This document shows positions 45,276 to 57,609 of a stretch of DNA of 64,000 nt, piece by piece (position 1 is the stretch's first letter; each line of letters opens with the position of its first letter). Below the pieces are notes generated by a model, which saw only the letters and a program-made list of their open reading frames with translations, had not been told where the DNA came from and made no database searches. Source of the DNA: Neonectria sp. B-13 (Eukaryota > Ascomycota > Sordariomycetes > Hypocreales > Nectriaceae); NCBI GenBank assembly GCA_002682825.1, contig NOKP01000004.1:2229607-2293606 (forward strand), written 5' to 3'. The position numbers and the translations under genes are program-made.

Positions 45276-48200
45276 TTAATCCCCAAGAACATCGTCATCT
45301 GATTCGTGAGCTGGTCGTTCCTCTTCTTCTTCGTCATCATCGTCGATCGGATCCTCCTCCAGGAGCTCTCTCCGGCGGAGATCCTCGCGGGAGCCCTCCT
45401 CGTGATGGGGCTCGTCGTCGAAGATGTCGTCCTCAATGTCGTCCTCAATATCGTCGTCCTCGATGACCATCTCCTCGCTGAGTTGGGGCTTCTGAGGCTT
45501 GGTCGCGGGGTGCGTGGCGGGCACGGCCTTCTTCTTGGTGCGCTCCGCGAGCTTACGCTCGTCCAGGTAGGCGACGACTTCTTTGAAGTTGTGTCCTAGC
45601 TTGGTTTGGTTGCGGAGCAGACGGCGGCGCAGCTTGCCGGCGTGGTTCCCTCGGTTGTCCACGAGCCTTGCAGCGATGGCCAGCACGTACTTGGCCGTCA
45701 GCTCGCAGAGAGCCTTTTCGGCCTTGAGTTCAGCAGCAAAGCGCTCCTCGTACGACAAGTTCTCGTCGTCCTCGTCTTCTTCAACTTCCTCGTCGTCGGC
45801 CATTGGGTCCTCGTCTTCGGCCGGCTCGTTGAGCATCTTGTCCTTCTTCGACTTCTTGGCATACTGTCGCTCTGCGCCGTCAAAGATGGACACCAACTCG
45901 GGTACGAGACCGGGTTCAATCTCCTGGACCAAGGTCTTGTACTTCTCGGCGCCAGTAGCTTGTGAGCCAGCGCTGGAGGAGGGGCGGAAATGTTCGATCG
46001 TCGGGCGAAGTGTGGCGAATGTGAGATGAAGATCACAGAGGCTGCCAGTTGCAAATAGTCTAAGCTGGTCGATGGCGGCTCGTGACGAGAAGGTCTCGAT
46101 GAGATGTTTGCGGAAGTTCTGCCGTAGAAGAGATAGACGATCAAGTTCGTCATCTGCGATTCCGACTCCAGCGGATAAAAGCTTAGAGAGCGCTCGCGTC
46201 TTCCACATGAAATAGAATTGAGAGCTCTTGATGGCAAAGGAAGTGACCTCATCCTCCAGTTCGTCAATCTCGTCTTCCAGAGGCTCATACTTTCCACGAT
46301 GCACAATATTGGACAATATCTGGATGATAGGGGATGAGCTGTCGGATCCTCCCTCAGCCTCCAAAATATCAACGCAATCCGAGATGCTCGCTAGCTTGCT
46401 AATCTTCAGCAAGATAGTCGACAATTCTTTGAGGGGAGCTTCTGCCAGGTTTCCGCGGACTGAAAGCTCGCACGTCTTGTCGAAGTTTCGGAGCGCGGTG
46501 ATGACATTCTCCCAAAGGTTGGCGAGCTTGCCGTCCGTTAATTCCTCGAGCTCATCATATTGTCTCGAGTGCAACAAGGCCGTAGCCGCTTCGGACAGAA
46601 CTCTCCTATCGTCATGTCTGTTGAATTGCGTGCTGATTTCGTCGAGCAACCTCTCGTACTTTGTCGCATCTTGTCGGAGTTGTTGGAAGACATCGAGGTT
46701 GAGGAAGTGAACCAAGCGAAGAACAATTGCTGCCGTCTCTGGCTCGGCTCCGAACTTGCTCAGAAGCCTGGGGATGAGACTTGCCAGCTCAAGCGCAATC
46801 TCCTCCTGGGCTTCCATAGCTTCTGTCCTGTGGCGAATCTTCTTGTTCCGGTCGACATCAGCCGTCTGGGCCAGGCTCGATTTCACAGCGGAGCTCAGGA
46901 CATCCAGCAAGATTGACTCCTCAGCCGACGACGGGGCAACAGCCTTCTTAAAGGCCACTTCCGTAGAGTCGCCCTTAGACTTGGACTTAGACTTAGACTT
47001 GGTGCTTGAAGTATGGTCGAATAGCAGATACCCGGCCAAGATCCCCCACCTCTTGATTTCAGTGACCTTCTCATAGAGGACCTGTGAGGCCAGAGAAATC
47101 CTGGTATCTGGCACGGTTGCCTCCAGCAGATCAGCAGCAATATCGATCCCTAGGAATTCTCCGTTTGGGTGCTCTTCCTCTATCTGAGCGTCGTAAATAG
47201 CGAGAGTTTCAGCGAGGCACTTGATGTTGACCCACTCTTGGCGAGGAGAGTCAACGTCGTCGTCCTCGACGTTGTCGAAGAGTTCTTCCAAAGCATCGGT
47301 GCCGCCAATCTCCTCAATCTTACTTTCATGAACATCCATGACGCAGGAGACGAAGAATCCAACGACTGCTTTGCGGATTCTGAGCTCATTGTCGAAGATG
47401 AGCTTCCCAATGGAATCAATCTCGTCGGGTTCGAGCATAGCGGCGGCGCGTAGCGTATCAATGACGGAGATGGCGGCCACCCTCACAGAGACTTCGGAAT
47501 CCCTGCAAGCCATCTCGACCAATCTTGGTCGGAACCTGTCAATGAAGTGTCCAAGTTGCTGCGCATCTCGCCTAAACACTCTCGAGAGCTGCTTCAAAAC
47601 TTCTTGGCGAGTTGGCGCGTGGGTATCCGACAGCATCCAACCGAGGTAGCGCAAATAGCCTGGCTCCATGAAGACGGTCGGCAAGTCCCAGATCCAAGAC
47701 CCGAGTGCCTCGACACACTCACTCCTGATCTTGGGGTCAACATCTCGGTAACGGTGGACGAATACGGTGTCGAAAAAAGACTGGATAGCTTCGCTGCAGA
47801 GCTTGCGATAGCCGTTGGCCTCATCGAGATTTTTCTGGAACTCCGCCGTTCTCGTTTTGTTCTTGCCTCGTTTTGAGGACTGGAGCTGCTTCTCGATATT
47901 CGTGATGCGCTCGTCGAGGGTATCGGCAACGTAGACTAAGCCAGATTGTACAGCCAAGGCGATGGTTGTTGCGGTATGACGGAAGGGACGCAACGACGAC
48001 GACGACATACTGGCCAGCCACGCATGCAGGTTATCGATCAAAGACTGGTCCTCCTTGTACAAGATATCGGCCTCGTGGACAAGCGAGATAAGGGTGTGGA
48101 AGAAGGTGACCAGCAGATCTCGGAAGGACCTGGTGCTCTTCGCCTTGGATATTAATGGGTAGTCGGTGATTTGTTGCTGAATTTATGTCAGCATGTTCCG

Positions 48201-48903
48201 TCAGCGAATCCACGCGATTTCGGCGATTACCTCTTGATAGACGCTCTGCAAGTCGATCAATCTGTTTGGAATATTCTCGGGGTCGCGAATGTCATCCTCG
48301 GTAACTTCCTGATCGCAACCAGCACACTGCAAAATGCAGTTCACGAGGTCCGTGAGAGCCAGCGCTTCATCGGCGCGATATTGCTCCAGCCACTGCTGAG
48401 CGACTGTGTTGCACGAGTCGCCGGATCCAAAGAGTTCAGCTAGAGGCGTGTCAGCATCGAAGCATGGTGTCAGAGCTAAGAGTCAGTTCCTTACCGAACA
48501 GGCCGGTTGCCTTGTCGCCAGTATCAATGCGGACCGACTTCTTGGGTCGACTGGGAAGGCCGGCTGAATGAGCAGGTCGTGCAGGCTGCGTGCCATTGAT
48601 CTTGGGCTTCTTAAGGGACGGTTTCTTTGCGCGACTTGTTTGCGACGACTTCTTCCTGGACCTGGGCGCGGGATGGTCGTCGTCGCTGGCCTCCTCGGTC
48701 TCATCACTCATCTCCTCGTCGGAGTCCGGCGCCTCGTTCTCGGCATCCTCTTCATCGTGGTCATCTCTCTTGCGCTTCGTAGTGGCGGATTGAGTCGCGG
48801 CCTCGGGCGTAAACTTGGTCGGCGCTCTCACGACGCGTCCGGAACGGCGACGCGCCGTGCTGTCGGCTTCCGGCGTAGGCGTGGGGCTTGCGTTGTTGTC
48901 CAT
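45276..48903 (-). CDS. SCC3: Cohesin subunit SCC3 (STAG/SA, Irr1/Psc3 family)
   Basis: Scc3 is the HEAT-repeat subunit that binds the kleisin and DNA and is needed for sister-chromatid cohesion. Exons 48903-48495, 48439-48231 and 48176-45276 give 1172 residues. The N-terminal 135 residues are disordered, with basic patches (ARRRSGRVVRAPTKF, SRKKSSQTSRAKKPSLKK) and an acidic run. The STAG domain begins at AELFGSGDSCNTVAQQWLEQYRADE. The stromalin conservative domain lies near residues 340-400, with FVHRYRDVDPKIRSECVEALG and PGYLRYLGWMLSD. The rest is helical HEAT-like repeats. An acidic C terminus ends in EEEERPAHESDDDVLGD. A SKSKSKSKSK stretch is encoded by a hexamer repeat. It diverges from ureD. 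Confidence 0.94.
46976..47002 (-). repeat. Hexamer repeat encoding (Ser-Lys)n inside SCC3
   Basis: Four to five tandem GACTTA/GACTTG units on the plus strand encode alternating Ser and Lys in a loop of the SCC3 protein. The length is a multiple of six, so copy-number change would keep the frame. Confidence 0.8.
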
Positions 48904-49328
48904 GGTCTCTCGCAGAGGCAGTCGCGTAGATGTCATTTGAAAGATAGACAGCCAGATAAATGACCCCCGATCCGAGGGCGACAATGGTGTTTCTGGCCAC
49001 TTGTCGCGTCTAATGTCGCGTGGATGACGGCCAGGTTATTTTGGAAAGTGGGTGGTCCCGGTTTGTAGCGGATGAATCTCGGAAGGAGCGCCGGTTCCGC
49101 CACCACAACGCACGAGCCATGCTAGACGCGCCTCTTGCGGTGGGGCTCCAGCCACAACCCCAGATTGCATATCTTCAAGGTCCATCTTTCGAGGGATCTT
49201 TTTAACACGTTCGAGTCACAAGAACGGGATGAAAGTGCTCAAGTGCGCATCCGTTTTACATAGGTCAGGCAGCCACTGATTCTGTTGTCAATCACCGGCG
49301 TGTAACTGGTCTTCGACATGATGTTGAA
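48904..49328. promoter_or_regulatory. Divergent promoter region SCC3 - ureD
   Basis: A 425 bp stretch between two divergent start codons, so promoter elements may be shared. No further feature was seen. Confidence 0.5.
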
Positions 49329-50318
49329 ATGGACTCGCCTTTCCCTCCGTCCTCCTTATCCCCTGGCGATGGCCACATCGTCGTCAACCTCCTCCCTGCC
49401 GGCGGAAGCGGCCTGGAAGAGATGACATACCAGTATCCTCTGAAGCTCATCGCTCCATCTCCTTCAGTCGACCAGCATAGTATCCTGGTATTTTTACTAT
49501 CATATGGGGGCGGGCTCGTCGCAGGGGACAGCGTCAATCTGACCATCCATTTGCGACCAAAGTCCAAACTCAGCATCGCGACTCAGGGACATACCAAGAT
49601 CTTCAAAACTCCCTCCACGGATATCATCACGAGGCAGAATATTGATAGCCGAATCGATAATGACGCCGGCCTTTGCCTCCTCCCGGACCCTGTTCAGCCG
49701 TTCGAGGATAGTGTTTATGCGCAAAAGCAAATATTCCGGCTTGAGAGTCGGGCATCACTCTGTCTGCTGGATTGGGTCACCCACGGTCGATCAGCTCGCG
49801 GTGAGAACTGGAGCCTGATTAGGTGGACTGGCCGAAACGAAGTATGGCTTTGTGATCCCAAGAGTTCGACACAAGAACGACTGCTCGTTAGAGACTCAGT
49901 CATCCTATCCAGAGAGGGTAGCAAAGCTGTCGGTCGAACACTTCAGGACATGATGCAGAAAATAGCCGTCACTGGGACTTTGATTTTACGAGGCAACATG
50001 ATGAAGTGTTTGGGGGACTTCTTCGTTGCCGAATTCGATGCGTTACCTCGTATCGGAGGCCGGGACTTTCGGTCACCGGAGGCACAGGCGAAGGGGGATC
50101 CTAGCATGTCAAATTTGGAACTCTGGCGGTCTCGAAGGCTCGAAACGGAAAAGAAAGGCGGTGTTCTCTGGTCCGCCGCACGAGTTAGAGGCTGCGTGGT
50201 TGTCAAGTTTGGGGCGGCAACGGTGGAGGCTGGGAGGGAATGGATTGGATCGATGATCATCAAAGAAGGGAGCATCGCTACGCAGTTTGGCGACCAGGCT
50301 CTGATGTGTATCCGTTAG
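49329..50318 (+). CDS. Urease accessory protein UreD (UreH)
   Basis: UreD works with UreF and UreG to load nickel and carbon dioxide into apo-urease, allowing growth on urea. This is a single exon of 329 residues. The UreD pattern is clear: SYGGGLVAGDSVNLTIHLRP near residues 58-77, then LSIATQGHTKIFKT, the LCLLPDPVQPFEDSVYAQ segment and LLDWVTHGRSARGE. Family members share the G-G-G-L-V-x-G-D motif and the TQ-(A/G)-x-T-K-(V/I) motif, both present. The gene ends about 65 bp before the assembly gap. No other urease gene lies in the window, as expected for fungi, where these genes are unlinked. Confidence 0.92.
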   Translation: MDSPFPPSSLSPGDGHIVVNLLPAGGSGLEEMTYQYPLKLIAPSPSVDQHSILVFLLSYGGGLVAGDSVNLTIHLRPKSKLSIATQGHTKIFKTPSTDIITRQNIDSRIDNDAGLCLLPDPVQPFEDSVYAQKQIFRLESRASLCLLDWVTHGRSARGENWSLIRWTGRNEVWLCDPKSSTQERLLVRDSVILSREGSKAVGRTLQDMMQKIAVTGTLILRGNMMKCLGDFFVAEFDALPRIGGRDFRSPEAQAKGDPSMSNLELWRSRRLETEKKGGVLWSAARVRGCVVVKFGAATVEAGREWIGSMIIKEGSIATQFGDQALMCIR

Positions 50319-50752
50319 TCACGGCAATTCTGGCTTGATGTCTATGCCATAACTAGTTGTCCATGTCATGGATGTTTAGATGCNNNNNNNNNNNNNNNNN
50401 NNNNNNNNNNNNNNNNNNNNNNNNNNNNNNNNNNNNNNNNNNNNNNNNNNNNNNNNNNNNNNNNNNNNNNNNNNNNNNNNNNNCCCCCCCCCCCCCCCAA
50501 AGCAATAATGAAGAACGACGTACTGAGTCTGTTCATCCCGGCTTATCCTGGTCCATGAACCTTCCTAGTAAGGGCGGTGAGTCACCAGGATTGGCAGAAT
50601 TTCGTTCCCCCACCTTTCACCCCCCCACTGTCAAACTAAGTGTTGGAGGTCCAGCCAAAATTTTGTAGAGCTTCAATCCGCAATACAAACTACGCTGATA
50701 CTTTTCTCTCTTCGCGTCACAATACTTCTCCATAACATTCCGGGCTTTCACA
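50319..50752. other. Intergenic stretch with assembly gap
   Basis: This stretch lies between ureD and the RNA polymerase III subunit gene and contains a run of 100 N. The sequence after the gap starts with 15 C. Part of the RPC53 promoter could be missing. Confidence 0.7.
50384..50483. other. Assembly gap (100 N) followed by a 15-C homopolymer
   Basis: Exactly 100 N, the usual placeholder for a gap of unknown length. The C15 run at 50484-50498 may mark the sequence that stopped the assembly. Confidence 0.98.
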
Positions 50753-52530
50753 ATGGTTCGCGGAAGGGCACCCGCCCGAGGGACCCGAAGAGGGGCCGCC
50801 GCTGCCGGCCAGCGGGCACAAACCGAGACCGGCGAAGCCAGCTCGAGTGCTGTAGCTGCTACACCAGGAACCGCCAATCCGTCGGCACGAAGCACGCCTG
50901 TACCAAACCGTGGAGGTGCTACAACCAGGGCGACTCGGGGGCCCGCGACGGGGCGTTTCCGACCAAAGGTCGTTCGTCGAGATGAGGCGGAGCGTGACAC
51001 TCTTGCGCGCCAGGAGGAACAAAAGGCCATAGACAGAGCAGCAGACGAGCGGCGCGCGCGGGGTCGTTCACGGTTTCGAAGCAAGCGAAGTCGAGGTGAT
51101 GCGATGGGAAGCAGAGGTGGCTTTGGTCGGGTCATCTCTGGTGCCAGTGGCCCGTTCTCGTCAGGCCTTGGAGGTAAGGCGCATTCGCACGGGCATGTCA
51201 ATTTGAACCGCGGAACGCTGACTTTTTTTTCTACGCAGGACGATCAGGCGGCGGCTGGTTCAGCGGAGGCGGCGGCGGCGGTGGTTTTGGTGGTGGTGGT
51301 GGTGGTGGTGGAGGCTTTGGTGGTGGGCGAGGATTCAAATCAGACTCTAAGGGTGGCTTTTCTGAGGCCGACGGCTCACGGTATCGCGAACCACGACTCA
51401 ACGCCGACAAACTTAACGTCAATACGCCGGATGAAGAGTACGATAGCGAGGACGAGGCGATGCTGGCTGCCCTCAGCTCCAGGCCGGCGAACATCCTACC
51501 AATGGGTATATACCGAAAAGAGCACAAAGACGAGGGCATTGTTGTGGCTACGACGGCCGAACTGGAAGCGGCAGAGAATGCCAACAACGAGGAGGAGAGT
51601 CTCTGGGTCGATGGAGAAGACGCAGAACCTCAAACTCTAACGGATCAATCAGAGGATGGTGGTGTATGGAACACGGACGGAGATAAGCCAGTTGTTGTCA
51701 AGAAGGAGCCAGACCTTGAGGATTCGATGGGCCTGGACGCCCGTGTCAAGCCCGAAGAGAAGGAGAAGGTCAAGGAGAAGGGGCCAGCAGTCCAACCACG
51801 ACCTAAGAAGGTGGCTGTCCAAGACCCCGAGGAGAGGATGATCCAGTCAGACCTGAACCTTCTCGCCAGCGAACTGGGCGCAGTCGCCATTACAAAGGTC
51901 GAAAAGACCGAAGAGGGCGGGAAGGGGAAGGAGATCGAGGGAGGCGAGAAAGCCACGGAAACCGTGGAAGGCGAAGAGGGTGAAGAGGCCGAGGAGGGCA
52001 AGACGGAAGGCCTCAGCAACAAGGATGGCCGCATGTACCTCTTCCAATTCCCTCCTGTCCTCCCACCCCTCAAGCAGATCACTCAGCCAAAACCGATTAA
52101 CAAGGTCAAGGAGGAGCCGGAGGACTCCAACATGCTCGACTCCACGCCGAGCGCCGACGACCCCACGCCGGTCGACCTAACACAGGAGGACGGAGACCCG
52201 CTCAACCCCGACGATGACCCGGAGAACACTCTAGGATTCCTCTCACACCTCCTCGCCCAGGGCGGCCTGGTGGGGCAGCTCAAGGTCCGCAAGTCCGGCC
52301 GGGTGGAGCTCGACTGGGGCGGCCAGACGCTGGAGATGAGCCCCGCCGTGGGCATGAACTTCATGACGACGGCTGTCATCATCGAGGACAACGACGAGAA
52401 GCCCAAGCCGGGCGTCATCGGGGGCGAGGGTATCGGCATGGGCAAGATCATGGGCCGCTTTGTCCTCGCCCCGACCTGGCAGGAGGAGGAGGACTGGGAC
52501 GTGTCGCCCGAGGAGCTCAGGATCGACTGA
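50753..52530 (+). CDS. RPC53: RNA polymerase III subunit RPC53 (RPC4/C53)
   Basis: C53 pairs with C37 in RNA polymerase III and acts in promoter opening, termination and reinitiation on tRNA and 5S genes. Exons 50753-51173 and 51239-52530 give 570 residues (intron GTAAGG..CGCAG). The N-terminal 140 residues are Arg/Ala/Gly-rich and disordered, with a basic helix (RRDEAERDTLARQEEQKA). Residues about 140-175 are a nearly pure Gly/Phe tract. An acidic linker follows. The conserved RPC4 domain is C-terminal: MYLFQFPPVLPPL, then QGGLVGQLKVRKSGRVELDW, GGQTLEMSPAVGMNF and MGKIMGRFVLAPTW. That C-terminal block identifies the gene with confidence. Confidence 0.93.
51245..51330 (+). repeat. (GGT/GGC)n trinucleotide repeat in RPC53
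   Basis: Runs of GGC and GGT, including about eight consecutive GGT, encode the poly-Gly tract of the RPC53 protein. Copy number is likely to vary between strains. On the other strand it reads as poly-Pro, which makes a false open frame. Confidence 0.85.
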
Positions 52531-53551
52531 GAGGCTTGAGAGGGAAAATGGAACCGCACTGATACACAAATCCGGGATTTACCAAGGGCCCATGGGCTTT
52601 CCCTACCGCAATAGCCACCAACGACGCGGCTCAGTCAAGACGAAAACCTGTACACATAGACTCGAGCAGGGTACGGCGCAGAGAGATAAAGAAGACACCG
52701 AGACGAGAGAAGATACCCCTTGGGTAGCTACGCCGCAGACACCTAGAGTTACACCTCCAAGGATTGCGACTCCAAGGATTGCGACTCCAAGGATTACAGC
52801 TCCATGGATTACAACTCCAAGTGGCCCCTCCCACACCCCAATACGCCATGTCTAACGTCTACCAAACTGTCTCCTCCCCTCCGCATCGGATCCGGCCAAA
52901 GCGGTTTCATCCTCCGAAGGCCGTCAGCCACCGCAATGCATACGCGTCAGCGACTGCGTCTATTTATGCGTCTACTTCTGCGTTCGCCTCGTTCCGGATT
53001 CTCGCGCCGTAATTAGTTCTCCCCACCCTCAACGCGCCCAACACATCAGATCATATGCGAAACCCCCCGGGTCAACAGCACCCGCGTACCCTTGTCCCCG
53101 CCCTCACCCTTGTTGCTTACTGGCCTCTCCTCCAATTGCGGAGGCTTTTCTTCACATGCTAGCAAGGCTGTTGATCACAAAGTACGGGGGAAGTAGTGCT
53201 TTTCCAATACAAATAAATAATAAAACATTTTTGGCGCATTATCCAATGCTACTGTGACTGCCGGCTGTCCAAGAATCCGAATCTATCGTTAGGAAGCAAC
53301 CCGGCTATCTCGCGATGACTTCTTTTAGTCGTACAAACAGGAAAAGAAAAGAAAAGACAACTGTTGTGGTATCATGTCCTCGTTCTGCCAGCCCAATGCG
53401 ATTTTCACACCCGTTTTGAACGCCGCCCCGAGCCGCCCATCTTGGAAGCCTCTACCGAAAAGGTCCCAGTAAAACATGGTGTACAAGAAAGGAAGGAAGA
53501 AAAAGAGAAACTTTGGTGGAGCCGCTGGACAAGGTCGGCGGCTTCGTGTCA
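52531..53551. other. Convergent intergenic stretch RPC53 - Pth11-like gene
   Basis: A 1 kb stretch between two converging genes. It contains five tandem 15-bp units just past RPC53 and an AT-rich segment around 53160-53290. No gene was recognised. Confidence 0.5.
52745..52819. repeat. Five tandem 15-bp units downstream of RPC53
   Basis: Units end in CTCCA or ACTCCA. The two central ones (52760-52774 and 52775-52789) are identical, AGGATTGCGACTCCA. The flanking three have drifted. Confidence 0.9.
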
Positions 53552-55085
53552 TTACCTGCGTTCGCCATTGCCAAGGCTCCCTGTGTCTTGGCTCTGGGCT
53601 TCAAGGTCGTGAATTTGTTCGACCGACCCGTTGGGTGAATTGTAATTCTGCGCACGCCAGCGCGATGGTGGTGAATTTTGGTTGCCCTGGATCACGTAGA
53701 TCTCACTTCTAACGGTGCTCTGTTGACCCGGGGAGAGAGGTATGGACGGTAGGTTCTTGTCCTGGAAGGAATAAGGGACGGTATTGCTCATCGGTGCAAG
53801 ATTGGCCCCTGCGTCACTCTTAGATTCGATGTTGATGAGTGAAACGTCGTTGGGGCCGAAGCCGGGTAATGTCCCGGACCTGGATCGTGTGCCGCCAGAT
53901 CGCATGGTGTTTGACCGGCCAGTGCCGTAGGTTTGGAGGGTGGATTCAAAGCCCTTGATCTTCATGGCGCGGAGTAAGGGTCGGATAGTGGCCAGGCTGG
54001 ATGCGACGATAGCAACGCCGGGTTCAACCAGAGTCCAGACCATGGCATCAGTGCCAGCGACTAAGAGAGCTACGGTCAGTTACTAGCAAACAATAGAATC
54101 GTATATGATGCATACATAAAATATCGTCTGTGTCTGTCAAGTCGGCGAGAAAACTCAGCCGGATAAGTGTCGCAATGCTCGCGCTGTAAGTGCCGGTTAG
54201 CCAGGTGCCAGTAACAAATGTCGGGGCAAGGCTTACAAGATACCAAGGCCGAGGATGGCAATCACTGTTGCCTTGGCCTGTTTTGTCATTTTCACAGTCC
54301 AGAGCATAGGAACTGGCAGAAGTGCCTAGACGCATTGTTAGTTCAATGTCCAGATTTCGGTTTCCGCTGTGTGGTCGTGATGCACTTACGTAAAGCCAGT
54401 CAGACAAAATAGTCATAACGCTGATGGAATATGCCGCTGCGACGATTTGGTCGGCAGTCACACATCGACCACTTGTGATTCTAAAGTCCCACTGCTTTTC
54501 GATCGGGCTGCACTGGAATATGTCCCAGAAGAATATGACGCAGCTCCAAATGGTGATGATGACCAGGCTAACCCAGAGGATCCATGTGTAGACTTTCTGA
54601 ACGGAGAGTCGTAGGAGAAAAACACCGATGCTCAGCTTGATGAACATCATATCGATTACGTAGGTCGCGGTCGCAAGAGCCTGCCACTGTGAGGGTGTAA
54701 GCATGGCGCGTATGTCTGGCGTCGCGAATATGTGCAGAATTTTCTTACCATAAGCGCATCCACTTCGTCACTGTCATCCTCGATAGCTTTGTTGTGTCGG
54801 CCCATTCCACTTTGCACTCCTAGGAGAATGAAGACACACGAGACGGTAAAGATCAACTATGAAACAGTAAGCAACAGCCAGGCAGAGAAGCGGGCGAAAG
54901 TGAAGAGGGAGGCATACTTGACCAATAAGCATGAGCCAGTCATCTGATTGGAAGCTCTTCATCAAGAAGGCTCTGGTGTATGTGCGGAGGGCGACGGAAA
55001 GCCAACTTATGGACAGGAAGACTATCACTGTGCCCACCAACGCAGCCCCATTCTCCTCCTTCGGGTCGATTTTCTGATTAGCCAT
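53552..55085 (-). CDS. Pth11/SAT4-type seven-helix membrane protein
   Basis: A member of the fungal rhodopsin-fold membrane family to which Pth11-type receptors belong. Inferred exons are 55085-54918, 54856-54749, 54686-54390, 54325-54237, 54183-54116 and 54060-53552, giving 412 residues; all five introns are canonical. Hydrophobic helices include ALVGTVIVFLSISWLSVALR, LIFTVSCVFILLGVQ, ATYVIDMMFIKLSIGVFLL, WILWVSLVIITIWSCVIFF, and two around the IAILGLGIF and VEPGVAIVASSLATI segments. Conserved marks are the RTYTRAF loop, DDWLML, and CSPIEKQWD before the GRC loop. The N terminus is short and has no CFEM domain. The last 140 residues are a Ser/Thr/Gly-rich cytoplasmic tail. The ligand is unknown. 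The family is greatly expanded in filamentous ascomycetes. Confidence 0.9.
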
Positions 55086-57609
55086 CGCTCTCCAGCGTCA
55101 TGAGGAGATGTCAATTATCGAGCATGGCCCGGTCGCTTTGAGCGGAAAGACTGGCGAAATGGTAACGAGAGGAAACCCGTCAGAGGCAAGCAAGGGAAGG
55201 CCAGGTATAGTTAACGGGGGGCGCGCCGGGAGAGGACCCAGCGAGATATATCTCACGTCTCAACAACACCTGGTCTTGCTCCTCTATGGCCGAGGTATTG
55301 CCTAGCCAAGCTGCCAGGGGCACAAGTGCATGCTTAAGAGGGAGGGGCGCGACGTTGAGGGTGCTGTGCATCACTCATGGGTGGAGGTTGTTAGATGCAA
55401 GGTACCCGGGTGTGTCACTCTGTATTCATGAGAAGAGCAGGTGGGTCCCGCTCACACACGATTGTTTAGGTATCTCATGCATCACCCCAAGGGCCGTTTG
55501 AGCCGTTTGAGCCGTCAGAAGCAGACTTGTTGCTAGTGCCCTGCAGTGAGGGTTGGAACCAACAAGACGAGCATGGGGAAACACCCTGGCGGGAATGCAG
55601 AGATGATTCCGCGGCGACCAGGCCCGGCCCCTCTATCGGCTAAGTGGATTTTCTGGTTCTGCTCCAGCCGAGATATCAGGGATTGTCCGACAGGGGCACC
55701 TGTCGCCTTGTCACATCTAGTCAGACTGATGTGACTGTGGTGCAGTGGTCGAAGCCAAGCAAGCGTGTCGTGGGCGATGTCAAGGTCGGCTTGTGTCTTG
55801 GACACCCCGAGCAAGACGTTGCCCGCACGGGAAGACGGGAATGGAGTTCCGTCATTGGTCGTGTGAAAGTGGTGCCCTGGATAAGGACATTTGTGCTCGA
55901 GCGCCTTGGCATCGTCATGACTCCAGGATGGGATCTGGAGATTCAGAGCTGGCCTGACTCCCTCCAAACGGCCCAAACCAAAAACCCGGGAAACCGAGCA
56001 GACCGGTAGCCAGATCTGTGGATTCGACCTAGCCCTGGTGACGGACAATGGACCCTCGTCATGCGACGCGAGCTAAATGGCGGAGCATTTCAAGCCGGAG
56101 ACGTGGCGCATCAGGTTCGGCCAGAGTTGTTAAAAGCAAATCCGTGAAACCCCCCATGATGTCGTCTAGGCCACTTCGAGGAAGGTGAGCAATAGTGCGA
56201 ACCCGAAGCTATGGGAACGCATCCACAAGACCTGGTCGGGGCTTTCGGACGGTCACCGTTTCAGTATCAGCTCCAGGAGTCCGTCTGTAAGAATCCCTGT
56301 CGCGCATCCATGATCCCAAAACGAATAACCAAAAGGCCCCCGATTGCTGAAGAGAGTTTGATCCGTCGAGGTTACGCCTGGTCTGGACACTGAGGATCCG
56401 GGGACTTTGACTTTCTTTTTGCCCTGGGCTCCGCGGGGCTTGCGACACGCTAACGGGAATAATCCCGCTCGCGATGGAACAAACAGTCCATGATGCTTCC
56501 GCTGGAGTGTGATGTCTGGTGGTGAATGCAGTTGGCAGCGGGAAAGACAAGGTAGCAGCCGCTTCGTGTGGCATCCATCAGTTGAAATGGACATGCAGTG
56601 ACACCCTGATCGGACATCATCAGCGCAGTCGTACGAATAACTCACACAGGAAGCCTGTTTCCTGAAGAGGAGGTAGGAAAGTAGGGAAGGCGACACACAA
56701 ACTTGCCGTCGGAATCCCGTATCACTGCAAGTCTGCACAGCCCTGGGATCCCCGTATCACAGAGGCAGGTCCGGCTGCTTGCCAGATGTGGACAAACGTG
56801 CAGGCCTTTCCCGATACGCCTTCAAGCCTTGTCCGACAAACCCCTTGTTCCACGTGTTGTGATACCATGTCTGGCAGCCTTCCAGGGATTGCAGACCGGG
56901 GTTTGGTGGTCAGAACGGTGGATGGCGCGACGGTTTCCACGCCGGGAGGAAACCCAATGTGCTGCGATACCCGGGACTATTGGAAAACTAGAACGGGCCT
57001 CCATTAGAAGATGCTGCTGCTTGACTAAGCGTCTGTTGCTGTCGCTCATGTTGCTGCTCGTGCCATAGGATGGCCGCTCGCTTAGGGTACGCGGAAAGGT
57101 TGGATAGAACGGTCAAGACTGGGCGTTCAACTTGTTCAGCGGAAATTTGCTTGTGACGGAGGGGGTCTCGTATTGGCCATCGAAAGTTCGACGCCACTAG
57201 TTCATGGAGAAAGGAAAATCAACTTCATCGTCATCGTCGCTGGCGCAAATTTGATACTTGATGGGATGGAGGATTGAACGGCGCGGAAGGAAGGGATGGG
57301 CGGAACAACGGGGCCAAGTTTGATCCGCACCCAACGGAACGGCTGGTTGCAACGGAAGACGGAAGGAAGGAAAGGAAGCAGTGACGAGAAAATCGCCCGA
57401 TTGGCGAAGTGGAGCTTCCGTAATAACTGATCCGAACCTTGGAGTTAGTGCCTCACTGCCCGTAGTCCAAGTACTTCTTCTCCTCTGTAACATCATCTCC
57501 GGTTTTACTCCCTCCTCAATCCACGCATCTCCACTCTTCCTCGGTCTATCAACCCGATATCTCCTATTCCCAGGCTTGAACGCCCAGCCTCACGTCACAG
57601 CCGAGAAAT
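55086..57609. other. 2.5 kb gene-free stretch between Pth11-like gene and kynurenine formamidase
   Basis: The stretch separates divergent genes, so it carries both promoters. The longest open frame (55533-56048, minus) has no domain and an odd composition. I found no gene, RNA gene or repeat that I could support. Confidence 0.5.

Noticed and set aside
55533..56048. 171-codon minus-strand frame between the Pth11-like and formamidase genes
   Set aside because: No domain or membrane or secretion signal is seen, and the composition is not protein-like. It may be chance.
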